A stretch of 35,917 nucleotides of DNA from an uncultured bacterium. GTDB lineage: Bacteria > Cyanobacteriota > Vampirovibrionia > Obscuribacterales > Obscuribacteraceae. The notes below the pieces were generated by a model that ran no database searches, had not been told where the DNA came from, and saw nothing but the letters and a program-made list of their open reading frames with translations. Both the position numbers and the translations under genes were made by a program. The DNA lies in NCBI GenBank assembly GCA_913063055.1, contig CAJXZK010000023.1, forward strand, positions 1-35,917. Direction: 5' to 3'. This document shows, one piece after another, positions 25,496-32,801 of this stretch (position 1 is its first letter; every line of letters starts with the position of its first letter).

Positions 25496-26108
25496 TGTTA
25501 CCCCCGACCAAATCATTGTCGGTATTGCCATTGAAATGCCTGCCAGTGGCCGTCCTTACGTCTCACTGCCAAAGCAAGCAGCTGATCAGCAAAGCGACCA
25601 ACAAGAACTGAGATTCACTCTCACTGATGCCTTAATAACCAGCCCCAATCGTTTTTCTTGCGGCAGACTATTAGACGCAGTTCTCATCAGTGAGAACGGA
25701 CAGATGCAGTTAGAGCAAGACAACTCAGACACAGAGGCAGTTTTAATCAGATTCAAATACGGTGAGCGGCTCGATGACAATACCGCTTCACTCAATCTAG
25801 AAGCAGCAGGGCAAGCCAATTTACTAGTTGAAACCAACTGGAACGAAGAACACTTTGACCAGCATCCGGAAGACTGCCGCGCTTACTATACCAGGCACAA
25901 AGGCGCTTTACTGAAGCTTCTGCCCGACACCAGTGTTCAACTCACTCGCATTGGCACAGGCCAAGGCTACGAGCACTTCTGGCAACGGTTTGTTCCGGGC
26001 ATCAAGCCCACTGTCACCATCGTCAAAAAGCCAATTGGTTCAATTTATTTTGATGGTGCGCGAGTCTTTTGGCGGCAGAAGTCAGCTGGAAACACTAGCA
26101 AGATCTAG
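25482..26108 (+). CDS. unknown protein (208 aa), TTG start
   Basis: A soluble mixed alpha/beta protein of unknown family. The start is TTG at 25482: AGGAGA lies five bases upstream, and the first in-frame ATG is 18 codons further on without a site. It overlaps the preceding gene by 14 bases. The C-terminal half has several aromatic residues (YEHFWQRF, IYFDGARVFWRQ). A strong terminator follows at 26165. Confidence 0.65.
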   Translation: MELYDVTPDQIIVGIAIEMPASGRPYVSLPKQAADQQSDQQELRFTLTDALITSPNRFSCGRLLDAVLISENGQMQLEQDNSDTEAVLIRFKYGERLDDNTASLNLEAAGQANLLVETNWNEEHFDQHPEDCRAYYTRHKGALLKLLPDTSVQLTRIGTGQGYEHFWQRFVPGIKPTVTIVKKPIGSIYFDGARVFWRQKSAGNTSKI

Positions 26109-26164
26109 CTGCATAGATTTTCGCCAGGACTGACAAGACATTTAACCTCTGGCGCACTCTAACT

Positions 26165-26193
26165 AGGGTGGGGGGAATTCCTCTCACCCTTTT
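26165..26193 (+). terminator. Rho-independent terminator
   Basis: AGGGTGGGGGG and CCTCTCACCCT form an 11-bp stem (two G-U) with an AATT loop, then TTTT; a second T-run follows at ~26203. It ends the plus-strand run starting at 20747. Confidence 0.88.
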
Positions 26194-26220
26194 CTCATTG
26201 CTTTTTTTGTATTATAGTAT

Positions 26221-26230
26221 TAGACCGGTC
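26221..26230. promoter_or_regulatory. TAGACCGGTC motif (copy B)
   Basis: Same 10 bases as at 17381 and 31393, with A7 beginning 13 bases downstream. A TATAAT hexamer lies ~6 bases beyond it on the minus strand (from ATTATA on the plus strand), so an operator overlapping a leftward promoter is possible. Confidence 0.45.
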
Positions 26231-26390
26231 AGTTATTACCCACAAAAAAAGATATCTGTGCTGAAGACACAAAATCTACTCAGTGAAACCGGGGGCATCC
26301 ATGCCCCTGTGATCTCAAATCATTTGTTCTGGGTGAGCCAGAACCAAATCCAGAAAGTAATCGCCTCTCCAGACCACAAGCTATAAAACA

Positions 26391-26612
26391 TCAAGGCCGG
26401 CCTTCAGAGACCCTAACAAGAGGACGAGTGGCGTCCTCGACAAAGGCACCGTTAAGCACTTCGTTGCTCACACACGGCCCCTTGCAAATCTGCGCATTGA
26501 GTTGAACAACCTTGCCAAACAAGCGTTGACTGCGGGCCTCCGCAGCTTCAGCAAGTGGCGGAGCAAGCTGATGTGCAACTGATTCTTCAGCACACTTCGC
26601 TGTCGAATTCAT
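26391..26612 (-). CDS. small unknown protein (73 aa)
   Basis: A soluble 73-residue protein, Ala/Glu-rich helix in the first half, with three Cys (AKCAEE, QICKGPCVSN). GAGG precedes the ATG. It is the last gene of the minus-strand cluster. No family recognised. Confidence 0.5.
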   Translation of the reverse strand: MNSTAKCAEESVAHQLAPPLAEAAEARSQRLFGKVVQLNAQICKGPCVSNEVLNGAFVEDATRPLVRVSEGRP

Positions 26613-26733
26613 AATAGAAACCTCGCAACACCCGATGCCAGAGCCACTTCTGCTCCAACATCAGGTCAATAACTAAACCTGCCACCACATCCTTGTGGTA
26701 GCGAATATTATTTGATTTCGATCAGCGAAACTT

Positions 26734-27048
26734 TTAGCAGCCAACCAGCTTAGCTTCAATCATGCCGATACCAGCTTGCTTAGCAGCAATAACGCGATGA
26801 CGACCGTCTTCCACGTTATAGCCACCATCATAGCGAGGACGCAGTACAACGCGCACCATATCCTCACCATATTCATAGGCTTGGCGATGACGTTCAATCT
26901 GAGCGCCATCACGAGCCAATAGCTTCGCCACCACGGCATCAGTGATAAAAACATCAGCCAGAGACACGACAACGACATCATCGTCGCCATTGTCACTTTG
27001 TTTGCATTGATCAAAATCTGCCTTGCGGCGTTCACGTAACTTGCCCAT
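26734..27048 (-). CDS. ParB/sulfiredoxin-fold small protein
   Basis: A 104-residue protein. A basic N-terminus (GKLRERRKADF) and an acidic linker precede a ParB N-terminal-like region: VVSLADVFITDAVVAKLL, then VEDGRHRVIAAKQAGIGMIEAKLV. The DGRHRxxAAxxAG box is the hallmark nucleotide-binding motif of ParB/Srx-fold proteins. The HTH DNA-binding part of true ParB is absent, so it is unlikely to be a partition protein; nuclease, CTPase-like or adaptor roles are possible. GGGAGG before the ATG at 27048 sets the start. Confidence 0.72.
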   Translation of the reverse strand: MGKLRERRKADFDQCKQSDNGDDDVVVVSLADVFITDAVVAKLLARDGAQIERHRQAYEYGEDMVRVVLRPRYDGGYNVEDGRHRVIAAKQAGIGMIEAKLVGC

Positions 27049-27181
27049 AAGAACCTCCCGAATGGAGATCCTGGTGCAAGCCAAGGCAGGGCCCAGCATA
27101 CCGGTAGCAAGAAAATGGCCGTGAAACCATTAACCAGCAAACCCCTCTACATCACCACCATGGTGAAGTGCCCACCAGGAC

Positions 27182-27205
27182 CTACATTCTCTGGATATAC
27201 GTCAT
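27182..27205 (-). CDS. possible 7-codon micro-ORF
   Basis: On the minus strand AAGGAG lies six bases before an ATG that opens MTYIQRM and stops at TAG. It sits in the spacer between the 72-aa gene and the ParB-like gene. The site is as good as that of real genes nearby, but coding of seven codons cannot be shown from sequence. Confidence 0.2.
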   Translation of the reverse strand: MTYIQRM

Positions 27206-27228
27206 GTCATTCTCCTTAGGTTGTGGTT

Positions 27229-27252
27229 AAAAATCCGCAAACTTTCTTGCGG
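27229..27252 (-). terminator. terminator after the 72-aa gene
   Basis: On the minus strand CCGCAA and TTGCGG form a 6-bp stem with a 6-base loop, followed by A and T5. Confidence 0.65.
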
Positions 27253-27286
27253 TCCAAATTAAGGCTATTAGCTCAGCGCAGGGTTC

Positions 27287-27505
27287 CTAGCTCCAGCCGA
27301 GCACATAGAGGATGCGGTAAAAAGCTTCCCGCAAGAGCGAGAAAACACCACCAAGCAAACCTTTGGTTTGATGGGGCATAAGCACCGCCATGATCAAGAA
27401 AAAGATGATCAAGCTAGAAAACCAACGAGTAACTCGATAAAACACTTGCCGAACGACTAAAGCAAGCACCAGTAAAACCAGTATAGCCACTGGATCTATG
27501 TACAT
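27287..27505 (-). CDS. small membrane protein (72 aa)
   Basis: A 72-residue protein with two hydrophobic segments (IDPVAILVLLVLALVVRQV and SLIIFFLIMAVLM) joined by a basic turn (RVTRW). TTGGAG before the ATG at 27505 sets the start; the open frame extends upstream without a site. Function unknown. Confidence 0.6.
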   Translation of the reverse strand: MYIDPVAILVLLVLALVVRQVFYRVTRWFSSLIIFFLIMAVLMPHQTKGLLGGVFSLLREAFYRILYVLGWS

Positions 27506-27562
27506 AAATTCTCCAAATTGATTGAGGGGTTGCAAGCAACCCAAAAGCGAAACCGGCTATGT

Positions 27563-27997
27563 TTAGCCGTAGTGAGCAGCAGTAATCGCACCACCTTCGT
27601 CCAGCTTCAGTTGAAGCACCAGACGCTTGCCACGACTATTGCGATGATGACCAGGCACTTCAAAATGAATGCGATTGGTACGAAACTGAGAAACACCAAG
27701 AGCGCCTTGTAGCACTTCAGTAATGCCAGAGCGGAAGTCACCTTCAGCCAGGCGCGCGCGCACCAAAGACAAATTAGGCAGACCAAGGTCGTGGGGATGA
27801 AACTCAAGGCCGTGCAATTCAGGCAGACTATCTTGGCACTCAGCAATTTCTAAAGCGGTCACGGCAGCCACTTCTTGCTCAATGATTTGACGGCGCGAAG
27901 GAAAAACATCTTCTCTGCATCTGCCTTTCTCGTAGCCACCAAAGCGACCATGCAGAATTTTTGAACGACCGTTGTTTAATGAAATGATAGTTTTCAT
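27563..27997 (-). CDS. unknown soluble protein (144 aa)
   Basis: A 144-residue protein, His- and Arg-rich (HGLEFHPHDLGLP, IHFEVPGHHRNSRGKR). No family recognised. A GAGAG site precedes the ATG. A hairpin, CGGCTA/TAGCCG, overlaps its stop codon and GGGTTG/CAACCC follows, so transcript processing after this gene is likely. Confidence 0.6.
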   Translation of the reverse strand: MKTIISLNNGRSKILHGRFGGYEKGRCREDVFPSRRQIIEQEVAAVTALEIAECQDSLPELHGLEFHPHDLGLPNLSLVRARLAEGDFRSGITEVLQGALGVSQFRTNRIHFEVPGHHRNSRGKRLVLQLKLDEGGAITAAHYG

Positions 27998-28026
27998 CGT
28001 AATTTCTCTCTAGATAAGTTGATTCG

Positions 28027-28050
28027 TTGACTACCAAAGCAGGCAGTCAA
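28027..28050 (-). other. intergenic hairpin
   Basis: TTGACT and AGTCAA pair over six bases, extended by CC/GG across an A-C mismatch. It lies between the tandem S1-like gene and the 144-aa gene. Confidence 0.4.
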
Positions 28051-28072
28051 GCCAGGTTTCTACAAGGTTTTT

Positions 28073-28588
28073 CTAAACAGCCAGCTTAATGCTCAACCGT
28101 TGTTTCTCATTGCGTCTAATACTCGCCACTGTGGCGACATGACCCACCCGCTCTTCTGCACATTGCTTGCCATCCCGAGCCAAGAGTTCAAAATTCTCTA
28201 CGCTCAAACGACTGCTGTGGATGTAGGCAGACACACCCTTTGCGCAAGCAGGTGCCAAAAGACGAACGGCGACGCCGTCTTCGGACCAGCTCACGACAAA
28301 AAACTCAACTACAGCTCCCCGCACCAGTCCCATCTCGGCGTTGAATTCCAACGCTTTGATTTCGCTAGCGATTGGTCTTCTCGAAGCTGTGCCAACAATT
28401 ACTTCCATAACATCGCCAATATTTAAGGCGTCATAGCGCTGAAATCGTTCATCGCCGCAATAGCCTGCCAGCTGTCCGATTGGTACGAAGCAAGTTTCAT
28501 TGTTAGGCAGACGAAGGACAAAGCCTTCATTCAGCTTAGCTCTAATCGCGCCTTTAACTGGCTGGGTGCGTGTAGTTTGATTGTTCAT
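28073..28588 (-). CDS. tandem S1/OB-fold-like protein
   Basis: A 171-residue protein that appears to hold two divergent S1-type OB folds. The first (about 12-75) reads GAIRAKLNEGFVLRLPNNETCFVPIGQLAG...LNIGDVMEVIV, following the S1 order of strand, loop, strand and GDxxxVxV. The second (about 90-170) reads RGAVVEFFVVSWSEDGVAVRLL...SAYIHSSRLS...RVGHVATVASIRRNEKQRLSIKL. S1 folds bind single-stranded RNA, so an RNA-related role is likely. GGAG precedes the ATG. The domain call is by pattern only. Confidence 0.6.
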   Translation of the reverse strand: MNNQTTRTQPVKGAIRAKLNEGFVLRLPNNETCFVPIGQLAGYCGDERFQRYDALNIGDVMEVIVGTASRRPIASEIKALEFNAEMGLVRGAVVEFFVVSWSEDGVAVRLLAPACAKGVSAYIHSSRLSVENFELLARDGKQCAEERVGHVATVASIRRNEKQRLSIKLAV

Positions 28589-28618
28589 AGCTAGTCTCCA
28601 AAATTATTGAATAAACTC

Positions 28619-28643
28619 GGCACCCACTGCTAATAGTGGTGCC
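28619..28643 (-). other. intergenic hairpin
   Basis: GGCACCCACT and AGTGGTGCC pair over nine bases with a single C bulge and a 6-base loop, between the membrane coiled-coil gene and the S1-like gene. Confidence 0.5.
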
Positions 28644-28698
28644 TCTTGATGAAGACCATCCCTGGCAACCTGCGTCCGGTATTACTGTCAATCCAAGC

Positions 28699-29070
28699 TC
28701 ATGCCATGATAAAAGAGACCTTATTGCTCTTTTGTCGCGGAATCATGGCAAGGTCGATGTTTCTGTTGACGAAGTACAGCTGCCGGCGAACAGCAACCAA
28801 ATCATCAATATTTTGCTCCAAATCAACTTCTTCACAAAATTCGTTGATCTGACGCATCCAGTCATTTGCCTGCCTTAGAAGCTTGCTCGATTTACTAAAC
28901 TGCAGCTCCTCAGCGCAGGCTTCATTGGCGAGCTTCAGTTTTTCTACTGTAGACTTCAATTCGGCACTGAATTGCTGTTTTAACTCATACTTCATCCAGT
29001 AAAAGTAAATTGCAGCTATGCAAATGCTGATCAAAATACCTGTGATAATTTCATAGTCGGTAGCTGACAT
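28699..29070 (-). CDS. membrane-anchored coiled-coil protein
   Basis: A 123-residue protein with an N-terminal membrane helix (residues ~8-26, IITGILISICIAAIYFYWM) and a cytoplasmic helical part with coiled-coil character (QFSAELKSTVEKLKLANEACAEELQF). TAGGA precedes the ATG. No family recognised; it may anchor a partner encoded in the cluster. Confidence 0.65.
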   Translation of the reverse strand: MSATDYEIITGILISICIAAIYFYWMKYELKQQFSAELKSTVEKLKLANEACAEELQFSKSSKLLRQANDWMRQINEFCEEVDLEQNIDDLVAVRRQLYFVNRNIDLAMIPRQKSNKVSFIMA

Positions 29071-29102
29071 AAGTATTCCTAGTAAATGTTAGTGGAGTTA
29101 GG

Positions 29103-29789
29103 CTAAAGGCTATCTTTAACCTCATTGGTCTTAATCTTGAGCAATTCAACGGAGACATCGGAAAAATTACTTATGCGAATAATCTTCCAAAACCAATCTC
29201 CATCTACCCTTGCTAGTTCAACCTTAATGCCGATGTAGTGCTCTTGATCGTCCTGAAAGTTGAGAGTCAGTAGCCAGTTCGAGCCAACAGCCTCTCTAGC
29301 AAAATAGTCGATACCGGTGTAGTGATAGCGATCAAAGCCCAACTGTTTACTCAAGGCGTCTAAGTTAGTGCTATAGCCAACACTCTGACCGGCACTGTTT
29401 TGAACATCATCAGCCAGCGAACCAGAGGCGACCGAATCGCGAATTTCGCGCTTAATTGCCGCTTCAAGGTCTGGCTGAAAGAGTGAAGCAAACGTGCTTG
29501 CCACCCAGTTACCAAAGGCACCACCACCAAGGGCATTAGAAACAGGCGTAGAAACCATGTCTCTAACAAGATTTTGAGCAACCCTGTCAACATCGACGGC
29601 GCGCTCAAATGTACTGACAGATTTCGACTTGACAGCATAGTGCGCCTGCCAGACAGCAAACTCTGGGGTTGTGGTGGCGTAAACCGCACCTAAGAGCAGT
29701 ACCACAACAAACAAAGACAAACCCGATTTCCAGCGTGAACCCCTTGGCTCAACAGGTAATGCCGTGCCATTATTTTCATTTTCACTCAT
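29103..29789 (-). CDS. DUF2939-like membrane-anchored protein
   Basis: A 228-residue protein. A polar N-terminus (~20 residues) precedes a single membrane helix (~22-40, SGLSLFVVVLLLGAVYATT). The following TPEFAVWQAHYAVKSKSVSTFERAVDVDRVAQNLVRDMV matches the DUF2939 opening, in which a residue-by-residue 'activity budget' motif follows the membrane span. The C-terminal ~80 residues look like a beta-rich NTF2-like or similar domain (YHYTGIDYFAREAVGSNWLLTLNFQDD, GDWFWKIIRISNF). GAGGA precedes the ATG. The extracytoplasmic domain's function is unknown. Confidence 0.6.
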   Translation of the reverse strand: MSENENNGTALPVEPRGSRWKSGLSLFVVVLLLGAVYATTTPEFAVWQAHYAVKSKSVSTFERAVDVDRVAQNLVRDMVSTPVSNALGGGAFGNWVASTFASLFQPDLEAAIKREIRDSVASGSLADDVQNSAGQSVGYSTNLDALSKQLGFDRYHYTGIDYFAREAVGSNWLLTLNFQDDQEHYIGIKVELARVDGDWFWKIIRISNFSDVSVELLKIKTNEVKDSL

Positions 29790-29805
29790 ATTCTTTCCTC
29801 ACCAA

Positions 29806-29840
29806 TTAGCTGACGGCGACTTCCCTGTGCCTTCAGCTAA
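29806..29840 (-). other. leader hairpin of the DUF2939-like gene
   Basis: TTAGCTGA and TCAGCTAA form a perfect 8-bp stem directly before the GAGGA ribosome binding site on the minus strand. Confidence 0.5.
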
Positions 29841-29849
29841 CGTAAATTG

Positions 29850-29873
29850 AAAACCAGCGCAATCCAGCGCTGG
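29850..29873 (-). terminator. terminator after the 143-aa paralog
   Basis: On the minus strand CCAGCGC and GCGCTGG form a perfect 7-bp stem with a 6-base loop, followed by TTTT. Confidence 0.65.
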
Positions 29874-29893
29874 CTATTGTTCTAAGACCTGGG

Positions 29894-30325
29894 TCAGGCG
29901 ACTACAGCTGGCTGCAACTGACTGACTTTCAAACCAATACCCTGATCGTCAAAGCGACCTTGATGTCCCATTGCTTGCGATAACGCTAAATAAAGGGCAC
30001 GTTCTTGGGCAATTAGTTCTGTTCCATCAAACCAACTGTCGTTCAGCCAGATGAAGAACGGATTCTCCACTTCCTGACGACGGTCGTAGCCAAAGGTGAA
30101 ATAGTATGTTTTGCCATCAGCAGTGCTGACCATGCAGTCAACCTGATAGGCGCCCACAACTTTCACCACTTCACCGATACGACGACTGAGCTTGACCGTA
30201 GCAGATACTACCGCTAAATCAGCATCTGCCTTGGCAAAGAGTGCTTTGAGTTTAGTCAAAACAGCCTCTTTCTTGGCTGGAAACTCCTGGTTGCTGATAC
30301 TAGCTCTAATACTCTTGTTCGTCAT
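29894..30325 (-). CDS. tandem paralog 1, unknown family (143 aa)
   Basis: A 143-residue soluble protein homologous along its length to the next gene upstream (30428-30844). Shared blocks are LxxLFA in the N-terminal helix, VDCxxxTxDxKTYYFxFGYxR, ExxxPFFIxLxDxWFDGTxLIAQ, LSxxM and the C-terminal QGIxxxxSxxQ. The pattern suggests an N-terminal helix and a compact beta sheet. I do not recognise the family. The start at 30325 aligns with the paralog's start; a TTG at 30337 would add four residues. Confidence 0.7.
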   Translation of the reverse strand: MTNKSIRASISNQEFPAKKEAVLTKLKALFAKADADLAVVSATVKLSRRIGEVVKVVGAYQVDCMVSTADGKTYYFTFGYDRRQEVENPFFIWLNDSWFDGTELIAQERALYLALSQAMGHQGRFDDQGIGLKVSQLQPAVVA

Positions 30326-30427
30326 CAATTTTCCCAAGGGTAAACACTGCCCTCAAAACTCCCTGTCAAACACAGCGTCTGGTCATGCCACCACAATACC
30401 GCAGTGGCCAATTGTCGCAAGGCAAAA

Positions 30428-30844
30428 TTAAGCAGCTTTGTCGACTTGCACGTTGCTAATGGCGACGGTTATGCCCTGGCCGAGAAAGCCACCCTGAATG
30501 TTCATAACTTCAGAGAGAGATTGGTAAAACCAACCGTCTTGAGCAATCAACTTGGTGCCATCAAACCAGTTGTCTTTGAGCAAAATGAAGAAGGGATGTT
30601 CGGCTTCTTTGACTCGGTTGTATCCAAAGCAGAAGTAATATGTCTTCTGATCGCTTGTGATTAACGCACAATCAACATGGTGATGACCGACTCGCTTGCC
30701 GCCAAGTTTAACTTCCAGCAAAGCCGAAAGGGGTTCAACATGTGCACCGCCCTGGGCAAAGAGTGTGTGGAGTCTAGCGATGATGGCTGCCTTTTGGGCT
30801 GCGAGTTGGCGATTTTGAATTGCTTGTGCATTTATGTTTTTCAT
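30428..30844 (-). CDS. tandem paralog 2, unknown family (138 aa)
   Basis: A 138-residue protein, the second member of the pair (see 29894-30325). It keeps the KTYYFCFGYNRVKEAEHPFF and DNWFDGTKLIAQ core and has a His-rich HHHVDC where its partner has YQVDC. AAAGGA precedes the ATG. Adjacent same-strand homologs indicate local duplication followed by divergence; they may form a heterodimer. Confidence 0.7.
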   Translation of the reverse strand: MKNINAQAIQNRQLAAQKAAIIARLHTLFAQGGAHVEPLSALLEVKLGGKRVGHHHVDCALITSDQKTYYFCFGYNRVKEAEHPFFILLKDNWFDGTKLIAQDGWFYQSLSEVMNIQGGFLGQGITVAISNVQVDKAA

Positions 30845-31392
30845 AACTGTGTCCTTTTCTAAGTTAGTTTGTTTTGGTTCACCTCTGCAATTCGCTCTTC
30901 ACAGCAAACAAAACCAGACAAGACCGTCCTCGAAGCAACATAGTTGCATCGAAAAATTTGTACATAGGCCTTATTGGCTGTTGTTAAAGGTTTAAAGTAC
31001 CTTGCTGCGCGAAAGAGAATAGAGAGATATCTAGTGCTATCAAAGACTTACTGTGTAGAGCAAGGAAAAATAAGACAACTGTGCTGGCCCCAATACAGCA
31101 CAGGCAAGCAGCTAAAGGCCTTAACTGGGCGGTTTTTGGGCTAGTACCCCAAAATAAATAGCAGAAGACTGCTGGCACCATTAGTGGTGATAATACGAAG
31201 AAACCCAGATTAGCACAGGCTCATTCAGGCCCAAACCCTGAAAACACTGGTCTATAGGCCATATCAAGACGCAATGAACAGAAAGCCTCAAACTGTCTCA
31301 CTCGAGCAAGGCAGAAGTAGCCCGCTTCAGACAACAGCGCGAAGAACGTGACAACACAGCCGCGCGGCGACCAAAACTCAGCTCTCCTGCAG

Positions 31393-31402
31393 TAGACCGG
31401 TC
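31393..31402. promoter_or_regulatory. TAGACCGGTC motif (copy C)
   Basis: Third copy of the 10-base motif, with A8 beginning 14 bases downstream. No clear promoter hexamers were found beside it. Confidence 0.4.
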
Positions 31403-31416
31403 GTTTAATTTGCTGC

Positions 31417-31437
31417 AAAAAAAAGGCATCCTTGCCT
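31417..31437 (-). terminator. terminator of the 100-aa membrane-protein gene
   Basis: On the minus strand AGGCA and TGCCT form a 5-bp stem with an AGGA loop, followed immediately by T8. It lies ~150 bases beyond the stop at 31590. Confidence 0.6.
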
Positions 31438-31589
31438 CAAAAGGGTTAAGTCAAAGTATTAAGCCGCGGCAGCCAAAGCAATTGCCTCTATTTACAGCAC
31501 CGGGCTCATCGCTATCTCATCTTAAGCGCCGCACTTCTTCCAAACAACAGGAACTAGCGCCAAAAGCGCTCAGGCAGAGCGCTTTCAGT

Positions 31590-31892
31590 TTAGCCTCGAA
31601 CAGCCAGACTCTTACCATACCGATGGTTACCAACAAAGCCACCGGCTATGGTGACACATATGGTACCAACAATAAAAAATGGCAACTTTTCTGCAGCCCA
31701 TGGACCAAAAAAGGAAAACCCCAATATACCGCCCCATACGATGCCGAAGACTATCACCAAAATCGGTGAAGCCTTACGGTCTGGTAATGGCGTTGACGGT
31801 GAACCGCCTATAGGAAAGCGAAATGCCTGCCAGGAAACTCCGCCACTGGCAAGAATGCAAATGATGATTAGGATGATCAGTGAATAGTTCAT
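31590..31892 (-). CDS. small membrane protein (100 aa)
   Basis: A 100-residue protein with three hydrophobic segments: residues 3-22 (YSLIILIIICILASGGVSW), 43-62 (PILVIVFGIVWGGILGFSFF) and 70-88 (PFFIVGTICVTIAGGFVG). GAGG before the ATG at 31892 sets the start; the frame stays open upstream to 31949 without a site. Function unknown. Confidence 0.62.
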   Translation of the reverse strand: MNYSLIILIIICILASGGVSWQAFRFPIGGSPSTPLPDRKASPILVIVFGIVWGGILGFSFFGPWAAEKLPFFIVGTICVTIAGGFVGNHRYGKSLAVRG

Positions 31893-31952
31893 TTTATACC
31901 TCGTTTTTAAGTTGATGTTGAGCGTCGGCTGAGAAGCAGTCAGTCGCAAAAC

Positions 31953-32177
31953 TTACTCAGGCTTGAACTTAACTGAATCCATGGTCAACGTGAAGACATC
32001 GTCGAGAAGTTCAGCCTCTGTTGTACCGACCAAAGCAAGGAGGGCGCCACCAAATGCTGCTACCAGAAAAGCAGCCAGCAGATTGTCGCCAAACAGAGCC
32101 CACACAGCCCCGGCCAAAAGCAGCAGCACAGCCAGAAATATTAGGGTCTCAGCATTTCTTTTAATTGTAGTTTTCAT
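31953..32177 (-). CDS. small two-span membrane protein (74 aa)
   Basis: A 74-residue protein with two adjacent hydrophobic helices (LIFLAVLLLLAGAVWALF and LLAAFLVAAFGGALLALVG) and an acidic tail (TEAELLDDVFTLTMD). GAGGA precedes the ATG. Its role is unknown; it lies 60 bases before the 100-aa membrane-protein gene. Confidence 0.6.
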   Translation of the reverse strand: MKTTIKRNAETLIFLAVLLLLAGAVWALFGDNLLAAFLVAAFGGALLALVGTTEAELLDDVFTLTMDSVKFKPE

Positions 32178-32209
32178 GAGTAGTTCCTCAAATGAATGAA
32201 TAAATGAAA

Positions 32210-32238
32210 CCAGAGGCAGTCACTTAGAATGCCTCTGG
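32210..32238 (-). other. intergenic hairpin
   Basis: CCAGAGGCA and TGCCTCTGG form a perfect 9-bp stem with an 11-base loop between the 153-aa gene and the 74-aa gene. No T-run follows. Confidence 0.5.
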
Positions 32239-32250
32239 CGAGGTTGAAAA

Positions 32251-32712
32251 TTAACTGCCGATGCAGCACAGCTTGTTGCTCGTTGGATCAATATAGAAGC
32301 TGCCAGAACTAAGCTGCTGGGAGCGATTACTAAACACAACGCCATCTACTACAAAAACATTTCGGCGAATCATCCGCCAGAAATGGTGCATCAAGTGAAA
32401 ACCCAACACTGTTCGGGTGCTGGCTTCTTGCCGAATCTCCGAATTGAGATCATTCCAATCGCTACCCAGTCGGGTTTTGAGAAAACGTCTCAATGGTGAG
32501 AGATGGTCGTTGAACTGTTTGCGACGGTCATCTCTGCCAACTAAACGCTTAGCCTTATAGCGACGATGAAAGTGCCAATGCACTTTCATTGATTCACGCT
32601 GCGGAAGAGTCTCCCAGTCACACTGCAGCTTCCTTCGCTCACCCTTGCAAATACGAAAATCATGATTCAAACGCGGCCGATCTAAAACAACAAATTTCAT
32701 ATCTTCACGCAT
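32251..32712 (-). CDS. unknown basic protein (153 aa)
   Basis: A 153-residue strongly basic protein (RICKGERRKLQCDW, FHRRYKAKRLVGRDDRRKQF, RRFLKTRLGSDW), so nucleic-acid binding is plausible. A His/aromatic patch (VHWHFHRRY; GFHLMHHFWRM) and Cys at the ends are notable, but no metal-binding motif is complete. AGAGG precedes the ATG. No family recognised. Confidence 0.6.
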   Translation of the reverse strand: MREDMKFVVLDRPRLNHDFRICKGERRKLQCDWETLPQRESMKVHWHFHRRYKAKRLVGRDDRRKQFNDHLSPLRRFLKTRLGSDWNDLNSEIRQEASTRTVLGFHLMHHFWRMIRRNVFVVDGVVFSNRSQQLSSGSFYIDPTSNKLCCIGS

Positions 32713-32740
32713 ACAAATACCTCTAAAAAGCTTTGTCGTT

Positions 32741-32771
32741 GTTGTGCCCGCACTAAAATCGAACGGGCAAC
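32741..32771 (-). other. intergenic hairpin
   Basis: GTTGTGCCCG and CGGGCAAC pair over nine bases with one T bulge and a 13-base loop, between the nucleotidyltransferase-like gene and the 153-aa gene. Confidence 0.45.
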
Positions 32772-32801
32772 CCTTCGCAAAAGTCTGAGTGGATTTAAAA
32801 T

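Larger units (their letters stand above)
26109..26390. other. convergent spacer with terminator, palindrome copy B and hairpins
   Basis: Holds the terminator at 26165-26193, the TAGACCGGTC copy B at 26221, and two hairpins: GGGGCA/TGCCCC around TCCA (26292-26307) and GTTCTGG/CCAGAAC around GTGAG (26326-26344). On the minus strand TATAAT lies just beside the palindrome. A 72-codon plus-strand frame here overlaps the terminator and is not called; a small RNA is possible. Confidence 0.45.
30845..31589. other. 745-bp region without a confident gene
   Basis: The longest gene-poor stretch. It contains palindrome copy C (31393-31402) and a minus-strand terminator (31417-31437). Minus-strand frames of 65 codons (30984-31181 and 31221-31418) and a TTG-started plus frame (31410-31769) lack ribosome binding sites or overlap the next gene antisense, so none is called. 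Cys-rich, low-quality translations suggest non-coding sequence or a decayed gene. Confidence 0.45.

Noticed and set aside
26168-26386. 72-codon plus-strand frame
   Set aside because: It starts inside the terminator at 26165-26193, has no ribosome binding site and no protein-like composition.
26760-27140. 126-codon hydrophobic minus-strand frame
   Set aside because: It overlaps the ParB-fold gene in another frame; that gene has the DGRHR motif and a strong ribosome binding site.
31410-31769. 119-codon plus-strand frame starting at TTG
   Set aside because: It overlaps the well-supported membrane-protein gene antisense, begins in the A8 run and has no ribosome binding site.
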